Shown here in pieces: positions 46,555-57,725 of a stretch of DNA of 64,000 nt (the stretch's first letter is position 1; every line of letters starts with the position of its first letter). The position numbers and the translations under genes were made by a program. The stretch lies in the NCBI GenBank assembly GCA_002914805.1, contig JXTB01000299.1, positions 239,023 through 303,022 on the forward strand. The letters run 5' to 3'. The DNA comes from Parasponia andersonii. Lineage: Eukaryota > Streptophyta > Magnoliopsida > Rosales > Cannabaceae. The notes under the pieces are model-generated. The model saw only the letters and a program-made list of their open reading frames with translations, was not told the origin of the DNA and made no database searches.

Positions 46555-47024
46555 CAACGGATTTTACATAGCCCGTCGGTGAAAGTCTGCTTTCTTGTAG
46601 TGATTTACCGACGGGTGAATATTTTCCGTCGGTGAATGTTTTTCAAAAAAATATGACTATATAAAAATGACCGTATTTTAATTTTAAAGGAAGACACTTT
46701 CACCGACGGACAACACAAACCCGTCGGTAAATGTATTTTTATAAAATGACTTTTTTTGGGGGTAAAAAAATACTGGCAACCAAAAATTAATATTCGCGGG
46801 AAAAAATCCGGATTTTTTTCCACATACTTTTTACCGACGAAAAGTTAATCATGCGTCGGTATATTGAATATATACCGACGAGTAGTCTGTCGGTATAAAG
46901 GTCCTAAAAGTTGATTTTTTAGGCCATCATTTGCCAACAGGATTAGGTTAAACCGTCGGTAAATGTAACTTTCTCCGACGAGTTAACCTTAATCTGTCGG
47001 GAAAAGTTGATTTTCTTGTATCCC
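46555..47024. repeat. Subterminal repeats, right CACTA end, with an internal terminus-like motif
   Basis: At least ten CCGACGG/CCGTCGG blocks, often in head-to-head pairs (CACCGACGGA ... CCCGTCGGTAAATG). At 46591-46602 the sequence TTTCTTGTAGTG is a perfect reversed CACTACAAGAAA tip. It lies 420 bases inside the outer end. Confidence 0.75.
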
Positions 47025-47462
47025 TATTTATGTTTTTATGTCTCTTGATATATTAAGTAACATCTGTGTTTATACCAGACTATATCCTTATATGTTGGAG
47101 ACATGATAATATAGATAACTAAGAGTATTAATTAACAATATAGAATCTATTCCTTTCTAGCGGAAATTAGAAAAATGATTCCTTTGAGTAACGCTTTAGT
47201 ACTTGAACGATAGACACTCAATTCATGATATGATTATGAATTTGTTATTCATTATAAAATCCTAAGAACTCAAGGATAAAAAAGTAATTAAAGAGGATAA
47301 TAAATTACAAGCCTAACTCTATTTATGAATCATTTATGAAGAATTATTCTATATGTAATAATTAAATCGAGGGACAAACTTTATAATTGCTTTAAGTAAT
47401 TTATACTATAACTTTTAAAAATGTAGTTTCAGTATTTTAGTGAAGGAATACTGGAACTAATA
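47025..47462. mobile_element. LTR-like AT-rich repeat, copy 1, middle part
   Basis: Continues the match to 52400-52780. Shared parts include GAAATTAGAAAAATGATTC against GAAGTCAGAAAGATGATTC, and TATATGTAATAATTAAAT against TATATGTAATGATTAAAT. This shows that the CACTA element interrupted one repeat copy. Confidence 0.55.
47458..47462. repeat. Left TSD (TAATA) of the 2.7-kb LTR
   Basis: Matches 50156-50160. Confidence 0.5.
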
Positions 47463-50155
47463 TTTGATATCCTAAAGTATTATATGACACTCAACTCCTC
47501 GCAACATTAAATAGCTAATAATAACACCATTCTATCATATTTTTTTTTAAATTTTATTCCTGAGTTTCTTGTGACACTCAATTCCTCACATACTTAGAGA
47601 GTCAATAATACCATGATATATAGACATTCTTTGTATATAAGTGTTATATGTGCTTATAATTTTGACTTCTTATTACTAATCCTTAATTAGTAAGTAATTT
47701 TATAATGAGATGCCCGAGACACACTCATTGATGCAAATTTGATGTGTATTAAGTTTGTTATTAAAACGTCATACACTTTCATTTTGCCACCTATTAACAT
47801 TTGCCCTATTAAGATAAATTTGATTAATAAATTTTGATTAAAGAAATTGATTAGTTATATTTCTTTTAGAGTTTTTATTCTTGTTATGTATACTTATATG
47901 TTGTGATGGAGTTAAATCTTTGTTTATTACTCTTATAGCCACATTAAATTAAAATCAATATTTTATTAGTTAAAGTAGAAAATTTATATGTAGGTAATTC
48001 TAGAGTAGACCATTATTTGGTCAGCAACCCTTGATCTATCTAGACTACTACTTTAACTACCTTAAGTCTCCAAGTCGTGGTTCTCTCTTAAGAGTTAATA
48101 GCAACTGACTCAAACTCTTCTCCTTCTAATTGATTCCTTTATCTTTATTTATTTCTTTTAAAAAAAAAAAAAAGAATCAACATCATCCATTATCAAAGCA
48201 TAGTATTAGCTCATCCACCTAGTCTTCAGAAGATAGTTTTCTAGTTAACATCTATTGATTTCCGAAAAATTATTTTGGTATTATATGAATGTTTTGGTTT
48301 TTGATTTCTTTGATTTAGAAGATATTTCTTAATATGTATCGCCCTTTTAATCGTGTGAAATTTTGGCAAATTCTTCTACATCTTAAGTGGCTTTTCTTTA
48401 AACAATTATTGGAGAAGGTTCACGAAATTAGAAGTTTATTGTTATATTACAGAATATTTAATTAAAAACTAGATATATGTACGTCAAATGAAAAGGTTCA
48501 GTAAGTCTGGTATTGTACTTTAGTAAATATTACTGAAATATTGTGATAATGAGTATGTTTTAGTTTTTATTGCGTTTTACTTTATAAATAAAGTTACTAA
48601 TTAGATGGTATTATATTAGAAATTAGACATTTATTCCTATAACTACTTTGAACTTTGGAGTGGAACTTACGAGGCCAACATATGTAACTTGATTTCAAGC
48701 TATTATGTTAATTGGTCCTATATGTGGATTAATGTATATTTATTTAGATACATGTTTAAAATTTTAGATTTTTTTTCTTTTTTTTTTTCTTGGAATACAT
48801 ATTTAACTATCTATTTGATTCTGTCATTATTGATTGGGTCCAGAGGACTTTATGTTTAGAAATAGTTTATAACTATTACATTTTCTTTGTGATTATATGT
48901 GTTTATGGATCTGAACCTCACAACTTAATGTCAGGCAAGCCTTTTGTCTGGCTCAAATTATTCTATATCTTTCATTTGCTAATTCATGTGAATAAATTTT
49001 GGGATAACATTTATTTTCTTATTTTTGCTGGTTTTGTGAGAAAACAATAACCTATTTTCTTTTTATATTTTGTGTTAGATTAGGCGTTAGTCTTTTTAAT
49101 TCTCTTGCTTGAATTATATAAGAAAGTAGTGTATTTTCATATCAAATCTAAAATAGCAATTCTTAAAGCATTACCTGCATAATGACCTGATGAACATATA
49201 ATTTAAAAAAAATAGTGACACGTCAACTATACCTAGAGCAAAGAAAGCATTTTACAAGAAACAAATTTAAACTCTAAAACAAGGTAAGTAACATTATACA
49301 TACAATGTAAGAATTATCTATTTTGTGAACCTGTGGCATCTTTGGATTATATGAAAAATTTGTATATATTATTCTGTTATGTCTGAAGTATAAACATCTA
49401 AATATGTTATTTCGGCATACATGAAGCATGAACATATGAATATTTATATTACTTGATAAGTATTTATGAAGAGGGTGTGGTAGGCCAGCACCCAAATATT
49501 TTGTTCCTTCAGAGATATTATCTGGTTCCATCGGAGACATTATCAGGTTCTTTTGGGAACATTATTTAGTTCCTTTAGAAACACTCTAATAGCAGTATGT
49601 GGAGGACCTATGCAATAACAAAGGGGTTTGAAATGTATTTGTGACTTGAGACCTCCATACGACGGCTTATAATTAGTTATTAGTTATCTGAGTGACTCAG
49701 TATGCGATTTACGATTTTGTCAGGCCATACAATATACAAGGTGATCTAAATTATACGAATATCTATTCTCTGATATATGTATGTTGTATTTGCATTCGTT
49801 ACTTACTGAGTTTTATACTCATATGTATTCTTACATTGTAGATGATACTGCTCATATATGAGTTTAGAGGAGGAGCGCCGACTTTTCGATCGCGGCTTGT
49901 GTATATGAGTATTTTGACATTGTAGTTTCCTTATAGGCGAATTTGTACTTGTTTTGTATGTGTATATTATGTATATTTTATGAGAGACCCATTTTGCGAA
50001 GGTGTATATATTGGAGTATGTATAATTATGAGTAGAGTTTTTCATTTTTAATTTTCCCCTATTCTATCTATTTTAAATCGAGTAGCGTCTCCTGATTTCA
50101 CTAAATATTTATACAAATATCTTTACATACATATTTGGAATCAGGGAATGTTACA
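47463..50155 (+). mobile_element. Probable large solo LTR (Gypsy-like), 2.7 kb
   Basis: The right end is GGGAATGTTACA, a common 3' end of plant Gypsy LTRs. About 350 bases before it is ACTTACTGAGTTTTATACTC, seen in the same position in related LTRs. The interrupted repeat stops at 47462 and resumes at 50156, with TAATA at both junctions. The left end starts TTTGATATCC, so a canonical TG would have mutated to TT. No internal coding region or second LTR is found, so a solo LTR is most likely. The lineage is not certain. Confidence 0.5.
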
Positions 50156-50290
50156 TAATAATTATCAAATTTATTAGAGTTTGAAATTATAAGTCCATAG
50201 GTCCCTGAACTACCTCTATTAACATTGTATTGAACATGTTATATAGTCACTTTCTTGTATTAATAACTAATTTAAAATTATTAAATTCTA
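50156..50290. mobile_element. LTR-like AT-rich repeat, copy 1, right part
   Basis: ATTAGAGTTTGAAATTATAA followed by GTCC matches copy 2 near 52840-52860, then CATTGTATTGAACA matches ACTGTATTGGATA. The match fades after about 50290. Confidence 0.5.
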
Positions 50291-51939
50291 ATTAATTATG
50301 TCACACTAAAGTTAATGTTACACATTTAATTATTTTATGTGTCATATTATAAGAAATAATAAATGTTATTATTTTTGTCTATTTAATTTTTTTGTTACTT
50401 TTTAAAGAATAGAATTATTTAAAAAGTAACAAACTACACTATATTGAGCATATAACAAATAGATATTTTTTTAAATTAAAAAAAAAATATAGAATTAACC
50501 ATATAATTAAATAGATAAATAAAAGAGGAAAGAAAGATAGTTCACTTTAATAAGAAACTACTATACATATTAATTTTTTTTAACGTGTAAACCATAAGGG
50601 ATTTTTATTTTCTTATTTGAGAGAAATATGTTATCTTTTACATGATTTTAAATTGTTGAAAATTTAATTAGAAACTATTTTAGCAGAGAAAATCTTCTCT
50701 CTCATATGTACATGTTTTGATATTATTTTTAATAGGATCAAAATTGTTTTTCCATTTAAGATGATATGGCATTAATATTATATTAATTTTCTAATTTGTC
50801 AATTCAGAAAATAGTTTTATATGTGTAAAAGTTTAAAAGAATTAAGAAACTTATTTTTTTTTCTACATGTTAAAAATTATGAGAGAGGATGTACTAGAGG
50901 TTAGTTAAACTTCTTTTTTTTTTTTTTTGAGGTTTTAATGTGTAATTCTTTCCTTTCTCTCTTAATTATCTTCTTGCTATCTGACACGTTGAGACATATA
51001 ACAGGAATTCAAAAAGTGTGCATAAAACAATAAGATTATTATTATTAAGAGCTCATTCTCTAGTTCTTTGGTATGAGAGCTTGGTGAGGAAGATCGTTGT
51101 TTGATAGCTGTGGTAACAGTCAACCACTTCATTAAAAAAAAAAAAGTTCTCAAAAGAAAGGTTAGAATATTCTTTCTTTTTTATGGAAATAGTTTTTTTT
51201 ATTACATATATTAAAACAATGAAATTATAATGTATTACGCTCTTTCTTGTGTGTGTAAAATTTTAATTGTTAGATACACCACTTTCCGCTATACTATATG
51301 ATGAATTTTCTACATGGTGCATTCGAACTAGATATTCGTAAATTGAAGGCTTAAGAGCTGTTATACCATTTTGAGAGCTATATATATATAAACACATATA
51401 TTATGCATAAACAGAATATTGGACTAGTCATATATTCAAGGACAAACAATAAGATTCCTTTCACTGGCTTGGATCGGATCGCGATAATCTTTAACATTAA
51501 TCTATATTTTTTTCATTATGCCTTGTAGATAATAGGAAATTGAGCATCACTATTATAGATACAGTGGATCAATTTATAAATGTATATATATACACATTGA
51601 GTGACTCTTTTGAATAGAATATGTACTAGGCTCTTAATGTGTGTATGCGTGTAGCCTAGCTAGCTTTCTTTGTAAATAATTTTCTATTGGTTTTTTCCTT
51701 AGTGTGCATAGTCTTGATACTAATTGCCATATGTAAAAATTAGTTATAATATTCTTTTATACAATCCTGAACAGATATAAATAGAAACTTTGCTCCAGCC
51801 ACCTTTTGAGCCGATCATTTCATCCTTTCTTCGGATAAACACATTTTCTGAAAAATCTATTCTATAATCACCATCCTATAATCATGTCAGAGTCGTTTTT
51901 GATGCGTACCGTTGTAATATGCCTAGGTCAAACATCAAA
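50291..51939. other. AT-rich DNA, no gene seen
   Basis: Poly-A and poly-T rich. No coding frame or element end recognised. Confidence 0.45.
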
Positions 51940-53480
51940 TCTAGGCATATGAAACATTTAATATTTGAATTTTTGTATATAATTTATATATTTTTAAATA
52001 TTCAAAAATTCATAATTTAATTATGTAACCATAAATAATAGTATATAAGTATTGCATACATGAGAATTAAATTTATGGATAATAAATTAAATAAAATCTG
52101 TAATAATTAATTAAAGTATTAGATCTTTAATTAAATTTAATTAGTACGGTCTATCAGTATTGAAAATGTAATAGTCTTATCAATATTATTGATGTATTGA
52201 CATTATAATAGAAGTACTTTATATAATATGATTATACAGGATTAGACCAGACATAATTTGAATCTCACATATATTCTGTTGACTATTAAAAATTCAAACA
52301 ATGTTAATAGATAATCATATATAGATCAATTTTAATCCTAAGTAGTTATGGACTCCTTTTTATAATATTATATTCTTTAACATACTAGTTAAAGTTTATT
52401 TACTGAATAGACTATACTACTTGTATCTTGGGGTATAAAGAGATGAATTACTGAGAATATAATTTATAGATATGAAATATATTCCTTTCATTAAGAAGTC
52501 AGAAAGATGATTCTCTTATTTATTGATTCAAGATTTGAATAGTTTGAGTACTCAATTTATAATAGACTTATAAATTACTTGTTCATCGGGGAATTAACGG
52601 TATACAAAGGTAAAAATATAATTAGAGAGGTAAATTGAATATTGACTTAGCTCTAGTTATGAATCGTATATAGAGGATTGAACTATATGTAATGATTAAA
52701 TAGATGGACTACTCACTGCTTTTGAGTTATTTAACTTTTGAGAGTGCAATTTCAGATTTTTGATGGAATAATACTGAAATTAATAAATTATACAAATTAG
52801 TCAAAGAGTTTAATTAATTGTTACAATTAATTAGAGTTTGAATTACAAGTCCAAATATCCTCAATTCCACCTCTTACAAATACTGTATTGGATATTACAG
52901 TATTTATATTACTATATATTTTGTCCAGATAACTTGTTTGTCTACAATAATTAATAATTTATTTATTTATTTATATTTTTATATAGATAAGTTTCCCAAT
53001 TAATTTAAATTCTGAATTAAAATATCTAATTATAAAATAATTACAAATTAGAAAACTAGCTAAAAATGAAATACTCCTCCCAAAGAAGAATGTTACAGGC
53101 CACAACTAGGGAATCGCTTAGCAAGTGGTGTGCAGCCCTTTAATGAAAGGGAAAGTGGCATGTAAGCCACTAAGTGTTACTAGCTGTTTTTTCTTTTATT
53201 GTAATTAATTAATTTGATTAATTAATTATACATATAAAGAGAAAACCTAGAAAAAAAATTGTACGTGCTAAGTATTATTTTCTACAAAGTTTCCATAAAT
53301 TAGAGAGAATAAAAATGAGTGTCTTCCTATTCTCTATAAAAACTAATGTTGTAATCTCATGTTTGATAATATATTACAAGGCCACAAAGTATGAGTATTG
53401 AGAAATTTGTTTGTAACAACAAATATGTTCATCCAATAGTGTTTGAGGCTTGAATTGGAAAATTATGACTTGAATAAAAA
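51940..53480 (+). mobile_element. LTR-like AT-rich repeat, copy 2
   Basis: Uninterrupted relative of copy 1 (39740-50290). Just before it is a hairpin-like ATGCCTAGG ... TCTAGGCAT. Its later part (53270-53480) has leader-like sequence and is followed at 53650 by a Copia gag on the same strand. It may be that element's 5' LTR, but LTR ends and a primer site were not found. Confidence 0.45.
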
Positions 53481-53649
53481 AGTTAGGATTTGTTGATAGG
53501 GTACAAGAAATATTTGATATATTCTTTTTCTATTTTATGTTTTTTATGAATTAATACTATGCACTCATATAATTGATAATTTTATGAAAATTTTTGTAAG
53601 TTTCTAAACCAATCTTCTGCTGCAAATTCTTTTTTAAAACTAACAAAAT

Positions 53650-54240
53650 CTAGTTCCACCAATAAATGCAGCTCCTCAACAACCTATACCCTATTCTCTT
53701 ACTCAACTTCTGTCTATCAACCTCGATGAAACAAATGTCCATTATCTGGACGAATGTGTTGCTCAATGGAATTATCTCAAAGGACCTTGAAGATTTCATT
53801 GATAAATTTCAAGTAGCTTTTCTAAGTTCTTATATCTAGCTCGCACTCTTCTCAATAGCCTTGCAATGAGCTAGATCTTCTTTTCTTTCACTTCTAGTAT
53901 GATTGGACGCATTGTAGAATACTAAATATCTCATGAGATCTGGAGCTCCTTAAACCAAGTCTACGAATCTTCTTCTATTGCTATAGTGATGGGTCTCAGT
54001 ACTCATAAGATTGATGGTATCACTGTATCTTAGCATCTTGCCCAAATTAAAGAAGTTTTTGATAAATACTCTGTTATTGGTGAGCCTTTGTCATACCGTG
54101 TTAAATTGCTATGTACTCTTGAGGGATTAAATGAGGATTATGGTACATTTGTTACTTCCATACACCATAGGCCTGACGAAAAATTTCTTGAAGACGTTCT
54201 TATCCTGCTTTACACATATGAATATTGTCTATATCTGAGA
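53650..54240 (+). pseudogene. gag: Copia gag fragment
   Basis: Broken frames read VPPINAAPQQPIPYSLTQL, then LDETNVHYL, then a stretch with several stops. They continue IWSSLNQVYESSSIAIVMGL, HLAQIKEVFDKYSVIGEPL and LLCTLEGLNEDYGTFVTSI. This order matches the UBN2/Retrotran_gag_2 family of Ty1/Copia elements. At least six stops or shifts disable it. Gag would have formed the particle around element RNA. Confidence 0.75.
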
Positions 54241-54394
54241 CAAACCTCCCAACGATAAGAAAAAGAACAAGTGGCCACTGCTGTTTTCTTGAACCTAGTC
54301 TTTTATCATATTCTTTGATGAAACATAAATTTGTCTCCGGTTCGAGTGCACTGAATATAAATGCAATAGCCAAACTCATCTGTACTGAGAATTT

Positions 54395-54615
54395 TCTCTC
54401 TGAATTGGACATTTGTCATCCACACCTTTTTTGTTATGTGAAAACGTGAGTACAATACAACTAGCAGCAAATCCTATTCTTCATGCATGCACTTCACATA
54501 TCAAAATTACGTACCATTTTATCAAAGAAAGAGTGATCAACAGATCTCTTTTAGTCCAACTTACACCATCAGATGTACAACGCGCTGTCATGATCATACG
54601 AACAAATTGTTAGTA
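54395..54615 (+). pseudogene. Copia RNase H C-terminal fragment
   Basis: The reading SELDICHPHLFCY, then TIQLAANPILHACTSHIKIT and YHFIKERVINRSLLVQLTPS is the end of a Copia RNase H. The family usually has a conserved N-P-x-x-H-x-R-T-K-H-I block here. It follows the gag fragment by only about 150 bases, so protease, integrase and RT have been deleted between them. Frame changes and a stop end it. Confidence 0.75.
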
Positions 54616-55090
54616 AAATTAATGCAAATAATAATAAATCTAGAAAAGTAAGTGCTATAAAAACAACAATATATAGCACAGCAAAATAAATCAGAATTAA
54701 TTCACTATAACTACGAAAATAATAATCACGATAATAATAATCAAAATAATAAAGAAGTTTAAGGAAACTAAACCAAATCTTGTGTGAAAATATAATTTCC
54801 TTAAAATAGTTTCGCCTCTTCACCGGGGACCTCAAAACAATACTAAGGGTATCTGTCTCCCGAGATAAAGCAGTTCATAATTAGCAAAGTCGTACTAATT
54901 TACTACTCCTAATGAACTGAGCAATGCTCAAACTCTATCACTAAAACTATACAAGAATCCAAACTCTCACAACTACCAACTGAATATTGCCTAACTGCCA
55001 CATAAAGACTTTAGAGAGAAAATCTAAAGTATATTGCTTTGGTGTGTGGAAATATGAAGTAGAGCGTCTCCTTTTATATTATTCAGGAGG

Positions 55091-55095
55091 GAACC
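55091..55095. repeat. Left TSD (GAACC) of the solo LTR
   Basis: Exact match to 56756-56760. Confidence 0.75.
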
Positions 55096-56755
55096 TGTTG
55101 GAATAATGTGTAAAACAGTTTATTATTTAGACATTATAAACAATATTTATTGAATTATTTAATATCTATTTGTTATTAATAAATTCCATGTTATGAATTT
55201 TTATTTCATTTATGTCCCATTGATATACATGTGATGTGTATGTTTATCTTATACAAATATCTAAAAGATTCCAAGACATGAAATGAGTAATAAAGAACTA
55301 TTCGTATGATGAGTTCATATGTGGGAGACACTATATTCTTTATTTCATTATGTCTAAATTAAATTGATCGCATTCTGCATATTGAAGATGGAATACTTTA
55401 CTATGCCATAGAATATAGTGTTATCTATTTAATTAATGAAGTCTCTAATTATCGAAGTGAGTCTTCAGATAGAAATACTAGTGTGTTATAAGAAAGTTAT
55501 AACAACATCGAACAAGACCTAGTGAATTAGAATTTGAGGTTAAGTGTCGTAACTCAAATTTCTAATTTTACTAATCTAGCACTATTGTAGAAGACCTTAA
55601 TCCTAGTGATTAACGAACTTACTTTCATGTGTCTTGTCTTTTTGAGTTACTAAAGGACTAGTTCCGATTTATGGTTCGAACTCCGGTAACTTGGAAGATA
55701 AGGTATATGAAATGTATAGAATGTTTTTTATGATGGATACCATGCATATGATGTCACTTTAAGTTTTTTCAAATACTTGGATAATATAAATCAGGACCCC
55801 AGTATTCACTATGTGAATTTGACTATGTTGGTATAAGCAGATACAAATACCATAGTCACCTATTATCCATTAGATGAAAAATGGCAACTTAAAGGTAAAT
55901 ATGTACTAGAGGGGTAATATGGTAATTTCACCCTACTAGTACGGCATTGCATTAGGGATATGTCTGCAGGTATAGTATATGCTAAATGGATCAAGCTAAT
56001 TAATTGTTAATAAGCTTCACAGAAAAATAAATGACATTTAGTCTAAGAGTACAATATTGGGCCTATTGTGGTGTGCTCCAATATTAATGGACAAGACCCA
56101 ATCATAATTAAGAGTTAATTATGATAGTGGATATGTGGTTCATTCGAGCTTGGGCTTTATGGATCCATCTGGTCCCCTGTCTAACTTAAATTAAAGCCCA
56201 ATAGTCATTTGATGATCAGTTGAGCCCAACAAGCCCCAATAAGCCCAATAAGCCCATTAGGGTTTACTAATCTCTTTATAGTTAAGAAAAAAGTTCTCTA
56301 GCAACCAGACACAAGTGTTACATGTGAAATACCCCCTTGAGAAGAGAGTGTCACATGAAAAACAGAGAGAAGGAGAGCAGAGAAAATCGGCCATCACTAG
56401 GGATTCATTGTCCTTAGTGTTTCGGCCATCCCGGAGAAATCGATTCGAGGAGATTGTCTTCTTGTTCATCTACGGATATCTTTTTTGGGAATCAAGAAGG
56501 TGACCATCCACTGGATCGATCAAATGGCTTTTGAGAATAGACAGGAAGACGAAAAGGTTGTGGAGCGAATTCGGGTATTGTTCTTGTCTAGATTAAGAGT
56601 TAATTTATGTTAGATCATGATCCGAAACGTTTTGTAAAAAAAAAAATTTTAAACGATCAATTCCGCTGCGTTTCTTGATTTTACAAAACTATAGGGTTCT
56701 TAAAAATGATTTTATGACAATATTTTCCGAAAATTTATTCCAATAAACACCAGCA
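55096..56755 (+). mobile_element. Solo LTR, 1,660 bp (probably Copia)
   Basis: Starts TGTTGGAATAATGTG and ends TTATTCCAATAAACACCAGC then A. The first ten bases and the near-terminal TATTCCAA are inverted relatives. It is flanked by perfect GAACC duplications and has no internal coding region, so it is what remains after recombination between two LTRs. A TTAGGGTTTACTAA-like segment and purine-rich leader sequence are present near 56260-56400. The TGTTGGAATAATG start is of the kind seen in Copia LTRs. Small frames inside are not credited. Confidence 0.78.
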
Positions 56756-56760
56756 GAACC
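56756..56760. repeat. Right TSD (GAACC) of the solo LTR
   Basis: Exact match to 55091-55095. Confidence 0.75.
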
Positions 56761-56872
56761 AGCCATGAAGTCTAGCCATAATAGCAAAATATTTCTAACA
56801 GTTTTTGGCCATAATGCCAAAATGTTTCTGGAAATTTCATAAACTAATGGCCCTTAAATATTGGTTGTTACA

Positions 56873-57725
56873 CCTTTTTTGAGCTGATACTTTAAGACCC
56901 AAGCGTTTTTGGAGTTTCAGTATTTCTAGAACCTTCTTTTGGATTTTGAGATAGGGAAAAAAATTTCAAGGTACAAAAGAAAGCCCAACACAGAGTGAAT
57001 TTTTTGGTCCGACATTTGTACTCGTAGGACGCACAGGGGTATACAAGCGTAGGATGTCTGGCCCGTGATTTACATCCTCCATATGTATGTACGTAATAGA
57101 GAGCCTCTCAACTTATCAAGTTACCAACTAAAAGTTAAGTAACTCTATATAAATACCTCTTGGTTTGTGTTCCTTTTCCATATAGGATTTTAGCAATTTT
57201 TCATTCTTTTTCTTTCTCATTTAGCTCACTTTGGGTGACAATTTCTTATTCATCTCATTACTATTTTGAGCACATAAATACTTGAATTTTTTGTACTCAC
57301 GAAGGAGAATATATGTCAACAATGACCTCTTACTAATATGTAATAGGTCATACTCAAGTTTGTCTTAAAATGGCTAATCAAAATGGTGAAACACATCTAT
57401 TTCCCAACATTCTACACATGAATGAAATTGACGACCTAAAGCACAAAAGAAATGGTAATAGAATTCGACGATCGAAACTTGCATAGGATAAATCGATATT
57501 ACTCTTTGAATCTCCTATTGTAAAAATACGTTTACTTTACTAACTAAATAATAGACGCGATGTCTTTAAACTGTTCTACCATCTGTGTAAATGATAACAT
57601 ATCTCATACAGTAATCTTCCTGACACTTTTTCAGTTCTCATTATTATGTTTATTTTGGCTATGAATATATGCCTTATTCTGCAAGAGTTTAATAAGAGTT
57701 GTGCCTTAACAATTCCCTTAAAAGT
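56873..57725. other. Unassigned repeat-like DNA
   Basis: Contains promoter-like sequence (CTCTATATAAATACC near 57144) followed by a pyrimidine-rich leader. This resembles an LTR or gene 5' end, but no downstream coding sequence is recognised. Confidence 0.4.

Larger units (their letters stand above)
40144..47024 (-). mobile_element. CACTA (En/Spm-type) DNA transposon, deletion derivative
   Basis: The plus-strand left end reads CACTATAAGAAACATG. The right end reads TTTTCTTGTA then TCCC, where GTG would be expected, so the right tip is decayed. Both ends carry many short inverted subterminal repeats built on CCGACG and CGTCGG. The coding strand is minus: a TNP2 transposase fragment at 42579-41500 and a TNP1-like ORF at 41285-40836. 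The transposase catalytic half is missing. A resistance-gene fragment lies inside on the plus strand. The flanking host sequence matches a second copy of the same repeat, which supports these borders. Confidence 0.82.
54608..56872 (-). mobile_element. Older reverse-strand LTR-like sequence, split by a solo LTR
   Basis: Read on the minus strand, the left part starts TGTAACAACCAATATTTAAG (from 56872). After the inserted solo LTR it continues CCTCCTGAATAATATAAAAG, a TATA box, then a leader-like stretch. It may end near TACTAACA (54608). Excluding the insert it is about 600 bases. The ends show no matching TSD, so the borders are tentative. Confidence 0.4.
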
